Shown here piece by piece: positions 1 through 10,965 of a DNA stretch of 64,000 bases. This stretch comes from Rostratula benghalensis (Eukaryota; Chordata; Aves; Charadriiformes; Rostratulidae), in NCBI GenBank assembly GCA_013399305.1, contig VXAI01000182.1:813197-877196 (forward strand). The letters run 5' to 3'. The notes below the pieces were generated by a model. The model ran no database searches, had not been told where the DNA came from, and saw nothing but the letters and a program-made list of their open reading frames with translations. Numbering within the stretch: the first letter of the stretch is position 1; each line of letters starts with the position of its first letter. A program made the position numbers and the translations under genes.

Positions 1-961
1 TGCTGGGGATGTCTGAAACATGCTGCGGTTCGGAGGGGGATTAGGCTGGCTCCCAAGGGCGAGCTTTAATTAAAGGTACCACTAGGGCACAGAGTACAGG
101 AATTCTTAGCATCCTCAGTTCTGGTCTAAAAGCTGCCCCTGTTTAACTTTATCCCCAGGCTTTTTCAGCAACCACCTTCCCTCTGGCAGTACTACTACAT
201 CCATTTTTTTTTAAAGGACCAGAAGCTGTCTTGTTAAGAATTAGATTTTTGGGGGTTTTTTGGTAAGTGAGTATTAGACAGCATTTTTTTTACAGTATTA
301 CATAACACCTGAAAGGGCAGAATAGACACGTGTGTTAACAGCTGGCTCCAGTAAATCTATTTTATGTACTATATATAAAAATATATTTCTTTTCAATTGA
401 TTTTTGCATAGGTGAGGACATAGTTGCAGCTTTATGCAACACTCAGTGCAAAGGACCTTATTCATCACTGGGAGTTTTGCCATTAACTTTGTAGACATCA
501 CGACAGGGGAAACCCAGTGGCCTGTTTTGTTTTTTTTTAAAAAAAAAGAAAAAAGCCATTGAGCTAAATTGCCAGAAATGAGAAAGTTTATCTGGCTGGG
601 TCCTGGGCATCTCACTTTGGTACTAGAATTTGATGGGGATCTTTGTACAAGTCAGGCAGCAAAAATCATGCCCGTCCTTTGCTCCTGAGGAATGCAAAAG
701 CATTAGACAGTTCTCAAGTGAAATAGCTTGACGTAAGCATAGTGGATTTGGCATTACTTCTTGGATATCACTTTCATAACATAATACACCCAAGTTCTGG
801 CCTAATTTCTGCAAGGAGTGGGCATGCTGTGGGTACAATAACTGTTGTCACATGTGTTTTTTCTTTTGAACTGATGATGTTAGCAAAATAACTCTTTCCC
901 TACCCACCACCAGCTCCTCTGAACAGTTCATCAAATTAACTGTAATCAATGCTCATTTTAG
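1..961 (+). other. STC2: STC2 intron 1, 3' part
   Basis: This is non-coding sequence upstream of STC2 exon 2. It ends in a pyrimidine-rich stretch and an AG acceptor at 960-961. I looked for exon 1 (signal peptide and the start of the mature protein) and saw no methionine followed by a hydrophobic leader joined to a GT donor in the correct phase, so exon 1 lies before the window. The stretch is AT-rich with short T runs. No repeat family was recognised. Confidence 0.85.
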
Positions 962-1104
962 CTGAAATCCAGCACTGCCTGGTTAATGCTGGCGATGTGG
1001 GATGTGGAGTGTTTGAATGCTTTGAAAACAATTCTTGCGAGATCCGAGGCTTACACGAGATCTGCATGACATTCCTGCACAACGCTGGAAAATTTGATGC
1101 CCAG
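962..1104 (+). CDS. STC2: STC2 coding exon 2 (stanniocalcin-2, partial gene)
   Basis: STC2 is a secreted, disulfide-linked homodimeric glycoprotein. It covalently inhibits the metalloprotease PAPP-A, restraining IGF release, and is also linked to calcium and phosphate balance and stress responses. The exon is 143 nt, starts in phase 1 after the AG at 960-961 and ends in phase 0 at a GTAACA donor (1105). It encodes the conserved block beginning AEIQHCLVNAGDVGCGVFEC and ending KFDAQ. It holds five closely spaced cysteines of the stanniocalcin fold and the N-glycosylation sequon NNS (codons at 1027-1035), both family features. Identity to mammalian STC2 as I know it is very high here. The paralogue STC1 is excluded by the later exon sequence and by the C-terminal tail. 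Exons 2-4 together give 249 residues, against 252 for the matching part of human STC2. Confidence 0.97.
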
Positions 1105-3618
1105 GTAACACAGTGCAACTTCCTACCTATCTGCTCGCTTCCAATATACACGTGGCATGTAACTTAGTTCTTTAACACATCTGTGGGGGGAAAAAAGTTA
1201 CCACTACAGAGCACATCTACTTTTGCACCTGACTTGCAGCTTCAATAAGAATTTTCCTGTTGAAGGGCCCAGAATCAAGACCCAAGAGGAGCACGGTGTG
1301 TGATCTGTCCCAGGAGACAGGCTGTCTGTAGCCACAGCTCCCTGTGCCTTCCTCCTCCTGTACCCAGGATAACTAAACTGAAACTCTGATGTAGCTGAGC
1401 ATGGTTTTCAGAAACGCTGAGCAGTTTAGGCTTCTACACGATGTTTGTTCAAAGCTGATTCTGAAATGCAACTTGGGCAGTCAGTTCATCTAGATGTATT
1501 GAAATATTTCCCCATGTGCAGTTATTAAAGTTGGTTCCCAAAGATTTGCGCGCAGTCAGTACAGGCAACCTCCTAAAGCTGCTGTATTCAAATAAGTCTT
1601 TGGTTCAAGCACTGACGTTAAACTACATTACTGAGATGGTATGCCATATTAAGTTTGTATCCTTCATTTTCTCCCCAGACCATTTATACATCATTGAGAC
1701 ATCCTGTTATTATGTCTTGTAAACCTACTCTCCCATTTCAGTGCGGAGGGAAGAGAACATTACTATGGGCCAGCGGCATTTGGCTTGACCATGCGGTTCA
1801 CAGGAGAACTTGACTAAAAGCACCAGCCTTGTGGCACTGTTGAAACCATGGTATAAAATAGACCTGTCTTCAGGATTCAGCCTGGTCAGTCAGGGATGGT
1901 GGGACCACCCAGTAGGAAACACTTGTGAAGTGCTGCTGGTTTAGGTTAGGACATACAAAGGGTCTGGCTAGCCATCAAAATGGGAATTGTTTCTTCTGTG
2001 GGTATCTGAAAACCTTCAGATTAATTTCCAAGTGGCTTCCAAAAAAATGCTCATTTATTTTTGTACAATATTCTGTCAGTGGAGAAAGATGACCAAAGAA
2101 GCCCTTTTGAGAGGTGAGGGTAAATGCGCCTGCAAAGGCTGAGCGTAGCCATTGATGCCTGTTCCCCAGGATCCCCAGGTACACTAATCAAATACAGCCC
2201 CTTGTGCATCCAGGCTGTCTCCATTGCAGTCCAGAGATATTAAACCCCTAGAGCTTTATTTCATATAGAGGGGACTTTAGCCTCTGCTACAACACAACTT
2301 TTCATGGCTCATCTCTGTATTATCTACAGTTATTTCAGGCTGCATTAAATAACAAGACTAACACTGACCATTTTCTGTTCTCTGCTTTTTGCTCTCCTTC
2401 CCTGTGTGTGAAACCTGAGAATTGATGTCAGGTTTGGTTTGTATAAGAATTTTCTTTTTTTTTTTTTTTTTTCTTACTTGCCTAATGTGCTGTGTCTTTT
2501 TGTTACTGAAGGGAAGGGCAAGCAAGTGCCTTTGGTATAAGGGAATAGAAGGGGATGACGACTGAAGCAGTTCTTTTCTCAGCAAGAAACATTTCTGGCT
2601 TAAAACAATTTTGGGATAAAATCTGCTTGCAGATCTGGGTGAATCTTAGGTAATGTCAGTGGAGCCGTGACTGCGTACTCTCCAGATCAAGGTTAACAAA
2701 AATCTGGTCCATACAAAGTGGTTGTGTAAAATAATCTGAAGCCAGTGAGAGATGGAGGCAGCGCAGGAGGCTTCCACACACCTATTGCTCAGCAAAGTAA
2801 AGGGAGACTGAGCAGAGCTGTGGGACTGTAACACACACACCACATATGGCAGCTCTGGCATCGGGGAGAAAAGGGAGGGATGGTTGTGATGCCCACTAAG
2901 AAACTGAATGAAGGCAGCACAAATGGTTGGTTAAAGAGATGCTGCTAAAGCAGTTTTCCTGCAACTTACTTTTTTTAGTGTCTTGATTCGATTCTTTTTC
3001 AATCTCACTTAGAATTTTTTTTGCAGCAAAGAGACATCAAGGCACTGCAGGATTATTATTAATGCTGATTTGAATCCCTCTCTCAGGAAGCAGTAGTAGA
3101 TAAAAAAAAAAACCTGGGGCAGGGGAATGGGGCAGGCACATATAGATGGTGCATATACCTCTATGAGTTTGCAAACTGATTCTAAAATTAAAAAAAAACC
3201 CTAATTTCCAGTTACTGAATGGGTATCTGTTTGTGGTCCTGGAGACCTCAGCTGTGGCATGATGTCCTCTCCTGTGTGTGAACCTGCTGTGCTGACGCCC
3301 CAGAAGCAAACAATGCATTGGAATTGTTTTGAGGTGCTTGCTTTTGCCCTTTCCCTTGTTGGGGTAGAGGAAACCTCAAAACACTAGCAAAGAAGCCCTG
3401 TGTGTTCAGCTCCACTGGAATAGCAAGGCCAGGTAACTTGGCATGATCTTTTAAGGGCAGGGAAACAAAGAGAAGAGGGGAAAGAGCCATTAAGTGGTAC
3501 CCTTAGCAGTGTAATAACCCTTGACATTGCTCTACAGGGTAGCAGCTAGCTGGGCATAAATCAGCTGCTGTGCTTAATGGACAAAAATACAGACCTACTC
3601 CATTTCTTTTCTTCTCAG
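1105..3618 (+). other. STC2: STC2 intron 2
   Basis: The intron is 2514 bp with a GTAACA donor and an acceptor in TTCTTCTCAG at 3609-3618. It contains an 18-nt T run (2455-2472) and several short A and T tracts. I saw no recognisable repeat family and no additional coding exon. The open frames in it are short and lack homology I recognise. Confidence 0.85.
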
Positions 3619-3830
3619 GGAAAATCCTTCATTAAAGACGCTCTGAAGTGTAAGGCTCATGCCTTGAGGCATAAATTCAGCTGCATCAGCCGTAAGTGCC
3701 CTGCCATTAAAGAGATGGTGTTCCAGTTACAGCGGGAGTGCTACCTGAAGCATGACCTCTGCTCCGCTGCCAAGGAGAACGTCCAGGTCATTGTGGAGAT
3801 GATTCACTTCAAAGACCTGCTGCAGCATGA
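3619..3830 (+). CDS. STC2: STC2 coding exon 3
   Basis: This 212-nt exon starts in phase 0 with GKSFIKDALKCKAHALR and ends after the first two bases of a glutamate codon, at a perfect GTAAGT donor (3831). It encodes the helical, cysteine-rich core of stanniocalcin, including the CISRKCPAI block and the HFKDLLQHE end. The cysteine at 3682-3684 (first C of CISRKC) aligns with human Cys120, the residue reported to bond covalently to PAPP-A, so the inhibitory function is probably kept. Phase and length match the mammalian exon. Differences from human are conservative, for example Lys for Arg before the FSC segment. Confidence 0.97.
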
Positions 3831-6800
3831 GTAAGTGCCTCTGTGCTAGTGCAGTCAGAGGCGTGGGAGCTCCTTCCAGGAGCACAGTGGTGCCAATGGG
3901 CTGTGCATCTGCCCAAGAGCTGTTTCACCTCCTCCTGGCCTTAAGCACGTCTTGTTTTCCCAGGTACCAGACCAAGGTAATGCTTTTTTTGCAGGGGCCC
4001 TTGAAGACTAGTTTGTTTCCAAAGGGCTAGCTGTGACTATGGAAAGGAATGAAATGGGTTGAAGTTGGATCTGGCTGTCTCTTTGGTCCTTCAGCAAGTA
4101 CAGTGTCAGTATCTGCTGTTTCCAGAGGCATCTCACCATGACTCTGGGTTTTCTGAGCTCAAAGGCAACGTTCCTGACCCCAGTATCTTGTTAAAGATGA
4201 CAGCTAGAGGAGAAGGGGGAAGAAGGTCTATGCAAGGTTGTCAGTAAGATGACAATTTCTTCTTTAAATACATACTTTCACATGTCTTGTAGTTAATTGT
4301 CCCTGAAAGAGCTGCAGTCCCCTAGGTAATCTCTCATTCATCTAATTCCTTATTAATCTCAGATGCTTTTTTAATAAAACATGGAGGTGTACAAAGTGAA
4401 GGCTCAAGTCAGATTTTGAGGAGTTCATCCCTGACTGGGAACACAGCTGCCCTCTGAGGAATTTCAGGCACGAATCCTATTTGGAATTGATCAAAGCTGC
4501 TACATGACAGCAACAAACCAGGCACAAGCTGTTTGTACCAACTCTTTGTGCACAGATGCAAAAATCAGAGCCTGTTTTTCTTGCAGGTGAACATTTCACT
4601 CCCAAACGAGAAGGCTGAGCCACAGCCTGGCAGCCAGCTTAACCTTAGAGCATCTTTCTACCACGCCTCTGCTGCCCTGTCCCTAGCGGATATTAGCACA
4701 GAAACCTCAAATCCCAGTGATCGTGACATACAATTTTTAACAGAATCGTTTCTTTGGGACTTTTAGCCTTGCATTTTGATTGGTCTCCAAAGCAGCTGTG
4801 CCCCTGTTTCTTCACTTTCTGTTGTAAAGCACCCCCCCCAGCTAATACTTCAGCTGCAGTTGCAGAGACACACTTTGATGCCAGTTTACTCTCAAAGCAG
4901 AATCGTTCACTGTGGTTGGTGTGAACTGAACACGGTGGCCTGAAAGCAAGGCCCTTTCCGTGGACATTCCTGAGGCCAGGATCAAAGGCATGGCTGGTGG
5001 CTTTGCCACAGCTGCTGGCCGTGCCCAGGGCGAAGAGCAGCATCCCACTGCTGGGGGGGGTGAGGGAGGGAGAGGGGAAGCAGAGCTCCATCCTGCACAG
5101 CAGCACCTCTCTGTGGGCACTGCTCAGGCTGTGTCAGCAGGCTGTAAATTAGGTACGTGGTACCAGTTAATCCCTGCATCGTTTGGAGATGAGAAGAGCT
5201 AGGAAAGTCAAAGCCCTGTCCAAAGAGAAGTAAGTTATCCCTGTTTTACACATTGGCTAAAGCAGGAATGCTTAAAGGCAGCTGGGGAGTTTAACTGGGG
5301 GGTTCTCAGATTGAGAAGAGCTGGATCATTCAGCTGAACACCTATAATTTCTACAATCTCATTTAGAGCTTCCTACACTTCACATTCAGCATCTCACAGA
5401 GCTGGAGCTTAGCTTCCCTATGCAGGACTCCCCAAATAGAAGCCAGCCAGCCTCCTCCCCACCCCTCCCCTAAATTTAGAGGCCATCTCTGAAGCTTTTG
5501 AACTGAGGCACTTGTTCAAGATCAATAGGCAAGTGTGGCAGAGCTGGAAATAAAATCACGTCTGCTGAGTCGCAGCCTTGTGCTCAGTTCAGGTACTAAG
5601 GTCAGACCAGCTGAAATGCAGAAAGTAAAACAGTGAAGGAGGAATGGGCCAATATTAGTGCACAGGGCCCTGGCAGACTCTGAATACCTGAAATATTTGG
5701 CAGCTGAGCCCCTTTTTAGTCATACCACCAACCTTCTTTTTGCAAAGATTTTTGTAAAGGTTATGCCCAGTTTCAACAACTGATTTCTCTTTTTTTATTA
5801 TCTCCTTTTTTTCCTCCTCCTGGATCGCTTGGTATGCGATGTGCTCAGTTCTCTCTCACCTTCTATTTTATGTTTAAAACAACACCTAAGAATGGAGAAG
5901 CAAGTGGCAGCTCTCAGACTTGTTCCTGACTATTTTATTCTGACCGTTTTCTCCCAATGAGTGTTGAGGAACATGAAGTCTCCTCCTGAGTCAGCTGCGG
6001 TGGGGTGAGGGTCAGGCCGATTTGCTATGGTGGAAGTGGTGACAGGCTCTGGCAGATGGGTCATCGCTGCATTCCAAGTAACTTCTATTTTTTTTAAACA
6101 GCAGAAACAATCCAAACATGGGAAATATTTTGAGATAGGGAAATAGGTGGCTCTCCAAGATTAGTCATTCAAAATGAGCTTAAGCAGTTGGGCAAAATAA
6201 AGTCAGGGTACTGTTGGACACTGATCACAATATTGGTTTTCCTCATCTTTTCTGACTTAGTTCATGGGAAGAGATTTAGACTTGTCCGTGGTCATAAGAG
6301 CTGGTGGATGGTTCATCCAAAAGGTGCACTCCCACCACCCCATACAGCCACCACTGCTGACCCCAAGCAGTTCTCCATTTACACTCTGGATGGTTCCTAC
6401 TGTGGAAGACTTTTAAGCGCGTCCTTCTGGGCCTGCGAGTAGCTGAGCGGTTGTGTCAATAGACAACATCAATATTGACCCACAAAACCTGTGACCGCAA
6501 CTATTTTAAAATTGCTGCACTCGGTGACCTGTGGCTGAGGAAGCCAAAGTGCCTGAGCTGGGGCTGCCTTGTGCTGTGGGAACAGAGGAATGGGTGGAAA
6601 GCAGAAACGGTGTTTGGCCACAGCTCGTTTGGAGTTCTTGTTTGGCTGGGAAAAGGTATATGCTGAAAGCTTTACACAACCCTGCAAGGAAGTGAAGAAA
6701 AAAAAAAAAAAAAAAAATCTTGGTGTGGGAAGAAGCAGGGCCACCAGAGTAGACGCCGCGTGTCTGAGCTCTATGCAGTCGGATCCTGAGTGCAGATAGG

Positions 6801-7326
6801 ATCTTGCTTGTGGTGGAGATCAACAACTGGTGCTTCAGGGAAAGCTAAAGATGATGAGAAGAGCCAGAGAGCCGCTAGTTGAGTATCTGTTGCTCTTCAC
6901 AGAGGTGAGAGAAATGCCTCCTTCTTGCAGACTAGTGATCCATGTATGCTCTGTACCAGCTGTTCACTTGGAGATAGCAAGCTCTTTGAAGCTGATGGCT
7001 CAGGACATGAGCAGGTTTCCTTATCGTGTATCCCGATTAATAAAGATGAAGGGGTGTGGAAAGGGAGGCAGAGGGTGTGAGAGAGCACTTCATCCACTTG
7101 ACAACCCCATTTGCCAACCCTGTAGATGTCATGTATTCCTTTGGTGGATGTAGCAGTTGGCCCCAACCATCTCCAGTGGGGGAGCAATCAAGGCAGTCCC
7201 AGCACCTGAGTGAAGCTTTGTTTGACAGGATGCCATCATGTGTTTCTGACAGTGAGACAGCTGATTAGAATATAATAACCCATATGTATTTTTTGACTCT
7301 CCTCTCACTGTTTCCTTTACCTCCAG
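3831..7326 (+). other. STC2: STC2 intron 3
   Basis: The intron is 3496 bp with a GTAAGT donor and a CTCCAG acceptor ending at 7326. It contains an ancient SINE-like fragment (5500-5592), an A run of 20 at 6698-6717, and a C-rich, G-rich patch near 5050-5080. A translated frame near 6188-6442 has a hydrophobic start, but it opens at a TTG and matches nothing I know, so I treat it as chance. No extra STC2 exon is visible. Confidence 0.82.
5500..5592 (-). repeat. Ancient MIR-like SINE fragment (in STC2 intron 3)
   Basis: On the + strand the order is AACTGAGGCAC, then a caAGgTcA-like stretch, then GTGGCAGAGCTGG, then a degenerate gaacccag-like part and a TGCTC end. This is the reverse complement of the conserved core and tail of MIR/CORE-type amniote SINEs. 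It is strongly diverged with small deletions, as expected for a copy older than the bird lineage. The assignment rests on remembered consensus order, not on an alignment. Confidence 0.5.
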
Positions 7327-7720
7327 GCCATATGTTGACCTAGTGAATATCCTGCTCACCTGTGGTGAGGAGGTGAAAAAGGCAATAACGAGAAGTGTCC
7401 AGGCCCAGTGCGAACAGAACTGGGGAAGCCTCTGCTCCATCCTGAGCTTCTGCACCTCGGCCGTGCATGGTGACACCATCCTGGGTCCAGAGAAGAAGGC
7501 AGGTGAAGCCAGCAAAGCTGCTGCTGGCCGTGGGGACATGCTGGCCCACTCCGACTCCGACCACAAGGAGAGCTCACGAGCATCTAAGGGAGAAAGAGGT
7601 ACTAAGGGCCACCTGAACGCCCATGCTCGGGTGAAAGCTGGGGGCCACGGTCCCAAAGGGGCACATGGGATCATGGACCGGGCAGACGAACTGTCCGACT
7701 TCTCTGACATCCGGAGGTGA
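7327..7720 (+). CDS. STC2: STC2 coding exon 4 (C-terminus and stop)
   Basis: The exon begins with the last base of the split glutamate codon after the AG at 7325-7326, then reads PYVDLVNILLTCGEEVKKAI and continues to the conserved CEQNWGSLCSILSFCTS block, which includes the cysteines of the C-terminal core and dimer interface. After it comes a fast-evolving hydrophilic tail with several histidines and many Gly, Lys and Ser residues. The protein closes with the conserved LSDFSDIRR end and a TGA at 7718-7720. The His-bearing tail and the SDIRR end are diagnostic of STC2 rather than STC1. The tail contains an Arg-Gly-Asp tripeptide (7529-7537), which I do not recall from human STC2. The 130 residues encoded here are close to the mammalian length. 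Confidence 0.97.
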
Positions 7721-9818
7721 AAAAAGGCACCAACTCCCCGTTGCCCCCATCCTCCCCCCCTCCACTGGAAACCTCCTCCGTTGAGTCCCATCTTCCCGTC
7801 TATGGACATTCCAAAGCATTTCCCATTCAGAGGTCAAGCACAGGGCATTGCAAGATATATATGGACCTCGGCAACAGTGTATATAGTAGCGAAGGGAGAG
7901 CAGTGGCAATGGGTTGTCAATCCAGCAAACTCGACGCTTGAGCAGCCACCAAATGTGGCAAAATGTCTCCAACTAAATTCTTTTCCCCTATTTTATGAAA
8001 CGGACATCAGCTGAAATTTAGGATCTTGTTTGGGGGTTGTTGGGTTGTTTTGGGGGTTTGTTTTGTGTTGTTTTTTTTTTTCTTGGTCCCCTCGGCTGGG
8101 GAGAAGGTTCCAAGAGGGCTCTGCCAGATTGCATGTGGCCGCTTGTGGCTTAGCACCTCTGAAGGTTTAGGGTGCAGCCTTACAGCAGATGGCTGAATTC
8201 CAGGGGGATTTGGTTTCTGTCTGTGGCTGAGAATGCAAGAGCTCAGGGCTCTCTCTGTGACACTCTTTAATGAAATAGCTTCCCTGTCTCTCGCACAGGA
8301 ACCATGCGGTCTGGAGCTCCACCGCTTTCTCTTGACTAACTTCTGAGCCATTGTTCCCATCCGGATGATGCTGCCTAGTTTAAGTGCCCCCCCTGTTTGT
8401 TTTTTAACCACTGCATAACTTGACACTTGCTAATCCCGTCACTTCAGCGTATCAAAAGGCAAGTAGTCAGCTTCCAGACAAGGCAATGTGACTGTTAAGA
8501 CTTGCACAGTATGGAGGACCCCCAAAAGTATGCTCATGGACCTCTGAAAACCCTGTGCGTGTTCTCTGCTTATGCCTGCCCATCGGTGATACAGGTCCTC
8601 CACCCTTGTGGACAGCCCAAGCTTAAAAGGATGGGTGTAGGCTCAGACAGTGAAGCACCCCATAGACTTAGTTCTTCTCTCGGGCTGTGTTGAAGGCCCA
8701 TCAGAAATCCATCTCTCCTTAGCAGTAGCATGGTGTGATTTGGTGGGATGTGGAGCCCCATTCGAACCTGCCTATCAGCTGTGGTTTATCCAAATGCCAA
8801 AGATAAGGAGAGGGGGTTTGCGTTGTTTGGGTTTTTGTAATGGTTGTACAGATAACGACCACCGATCTCTGCAGAGTTAAGTTACTAAAGATGAAGAGCA
8901 TCGAGAGCTTATTGTCTCTAAGCAGTTTTATGTATGACTGAGGTGTTTGGACACATCTCTCCTACCCCCTATGCAATTGTAATTCTCAGGTTGCAGATCT
9001 GCAATCCTATATCCCCAGATACTATAGTGGAAATGGAGGTTGCAGCATCCATGAGGACAGAAGGGTGAGCTCTTCAGCTTCCTCTAGAGAAAAAGCAAGT
9101 TTTCTTAGTGGGATTTACACTAGGGATTTGAGCCTTCTCATTTAGAAAGTTTGGGAGGAAAGCTGTGGGGGCAGGAAGGCAGTTCAGTAGAGACAGAACG
9201 TACCCAGTGAACTAACGTACGTCTTGTCGCATGGTGGGAAGGAGCTGTATAAACAGTAGAGGGTGTTGGAATTTGGCTACAATTTCCAACTCAGATTTCA
9301 GTTACTGCTAAGTGAACACAGCTCCTAATAGCTATATTCAGGGTTTAATGTATGTATCCACCCGCAGAAGTTATAGGCATTGCTTTTAATAGAAGCCACG
9401 TAGGAAGCAAGAGAGGACCGTTAAGTTGAAAAGGTGGGTCTCTATGTGATCACCAGGTCTTTGTTTAAAGACCTGACCTCGATCCTGCCTGATATTTAGC
9501 TAAGTTCTGTGACCAAATTTTCATTGGACTTAATTGGGAAGAGGTGGGATTGGGCCAAGTGCTGTAGCGGCAAAGACCAGGCTGACCCGAGGAGTGGAGC
9601 TGCTGGCAGTGAGGGTGCCAGTTGCCCCGTTGGGTTTTGGCACAGCTCTCCCACAGATGCAGCACCCGGGCTGTTCAACAGAGGAGCTTGCCAAGGTTGA
9701 TTTGGGCCAGCCTCTGATGGGCAGCTCCTCTGCTCCAAAAACTAATTGGCTGCTGGTGGTACTATAAGAAGGTTTCTAGTGTGCCTCCATGGGTTTCCTG
9801 TGAGCGTCCTCTCCCCCT

Positions 9819-9837
9819 TGGTGGCTGAAAGCCACCA
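9819..9837 (+). other. STC2: Perfect 8-bp hairpin in STC2 3' UTR
   Basis: TGGTGGCT (9819-9826) is followed by a GAA loop and then its exact reverse complement AGCCACCA (9830-9837). The stem is GC-rich and, if transcribed, would be stable. Function is unknown. Confidence 0.6.
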
Positions 9838-10940
9838 TGAAGAACAAGCTCAAACCAAAAAGACAAACCAAGCATTTTAGAAGGGAAAAAAAAGAAAACA
9901 AACGCAAAACAGAAACAACAACTCACTACCAACGTGATGTTCTTGCATTGAACTAAAATAAGATCCCTCTCATTAGAGGTCTGATTCGTCAATGGGAACC
10001 AAACATAGATCTAAGTCCTTGAATGTCTCAGTCAACATATCACCTCAGCATGCATACAGTTTTATTTGTATTCATTTGTTCTGTGGGGAAAATTGTATAT
10101 TCCCCTTGTTTAGTCAATGAAAATTTTGGGGGTGGGAGACAAGCTGTGGGTGGGAGGGATTTTTGTATAAGGCATAACTTTTTTTTCCTCTGTGTGTGAA
10201 GAATTTATGTGTTCATCTACTGATTCCACATATGCTATTATTGTAAATATTTAACATTTCTATTTATTATAGTGTCTCCATTTAAAAAAAGAACACTGCT
10301 GGCTATGATAATTTAAACGTACGTCATGACCTGTGTTGTATATATTCATGCCACTAGTATGGGTTTTTTATGTTTAAAGCTGCGTAAATATAGTTTTATA
10401 CAGTTCCATAATGTTATTGACAGCATAAATCATTTATTTATTGTTAAACCTTCTTTCATATCTAACAAATAGGGTGCGTTTTACCTGAGATTATTTTATT
10501 GTGACATCTACATAGCCTTAATTCTTTATATAAAAGAAAAAAAAAAGGTCCATTTAGATACTGTATGATGCTTTAATTAACATTCCTTATGAACTTGCTG
10601 TTCATGAAGGAGGTTTAGCTTAAAAGCCAAGGTATGAATGTTTCCTTTACGCTTTGCATCTGGAATGAGCCTTGTTCTGGAATGAAAATACTGGGAGAAG
10701 CAAAATGCCTACTGGAAAAAAATAGCAGTAAACCCTGGAAAATGCTGTCCTGACTTAAAGTGCTGAACTAAAAGGAAAAAGAAAAAATACAAACTGTCCT
10801 TAATTCCAAATCTCTGGGAGAAAAACATACTAGTTTTATCTCGTGTAGAATTTGCAGCCAAATAAGCTTGTAAAAAAGAAAATGCATATGGCTTTAGACA
10901 AAGCTCTGTACCTTTCACACTATTATTTTCCTTAAACACT

Positions 10941-10946
10941 AATAAA
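10941..10946 (+). terminator. STC2: Candidate STC2 polyadenylation signal AATAAA
   Basis: A canonical AATAAA hexamer is followed within 40 nt by a T/GT-rich stretch (CTGGGTTCTGTTT) that could serve as the downstream element. Beyond it the sequence becomes less AT-rich and loses the 3' UTR character. Earlier sites are possible and alternative polyadenylation cannot be excluded. Confidence 0.5.
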
Positions 10947-10965
10947 TGTTTTGAATAAGACTCTG

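Larger units (their letters stand above)
7721..10965 (+). other. STC2: STC2 3' UTR (inferred extent)
   Basis: About 3.2 kb of non-coding sequence follows the stop. The first part has a GT/T-rich tract (8022-8080). The last third (about 10030-10600) is very AT-rich, with several ATTTA pentamers and TATTTATTG-type AU-rich elements near 10430-10445, typical of a labile, regulated mRNA. A long 3' UTR is known for mammalian STC2. The distal end is set at the AATAAA at 10941-10946, so the extent is inferred. A strong hairpin sits at 9819-9837. No coding frame in this stretch is credible. Confidence 0.6.

Noticed and set aside
6188..6442. 84-codon frame with a hydrophobic, signal-like start in STC2 intron 3
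   Set aside because: Begins at TTG, not ATG, lies inside an intron, and shows no known family.
7129..7809. 226-codon open frame on the - strand opposite STC2 exon 4
   Set aside because: Shadow of the real coding exon on the + strand; no homology of its own.
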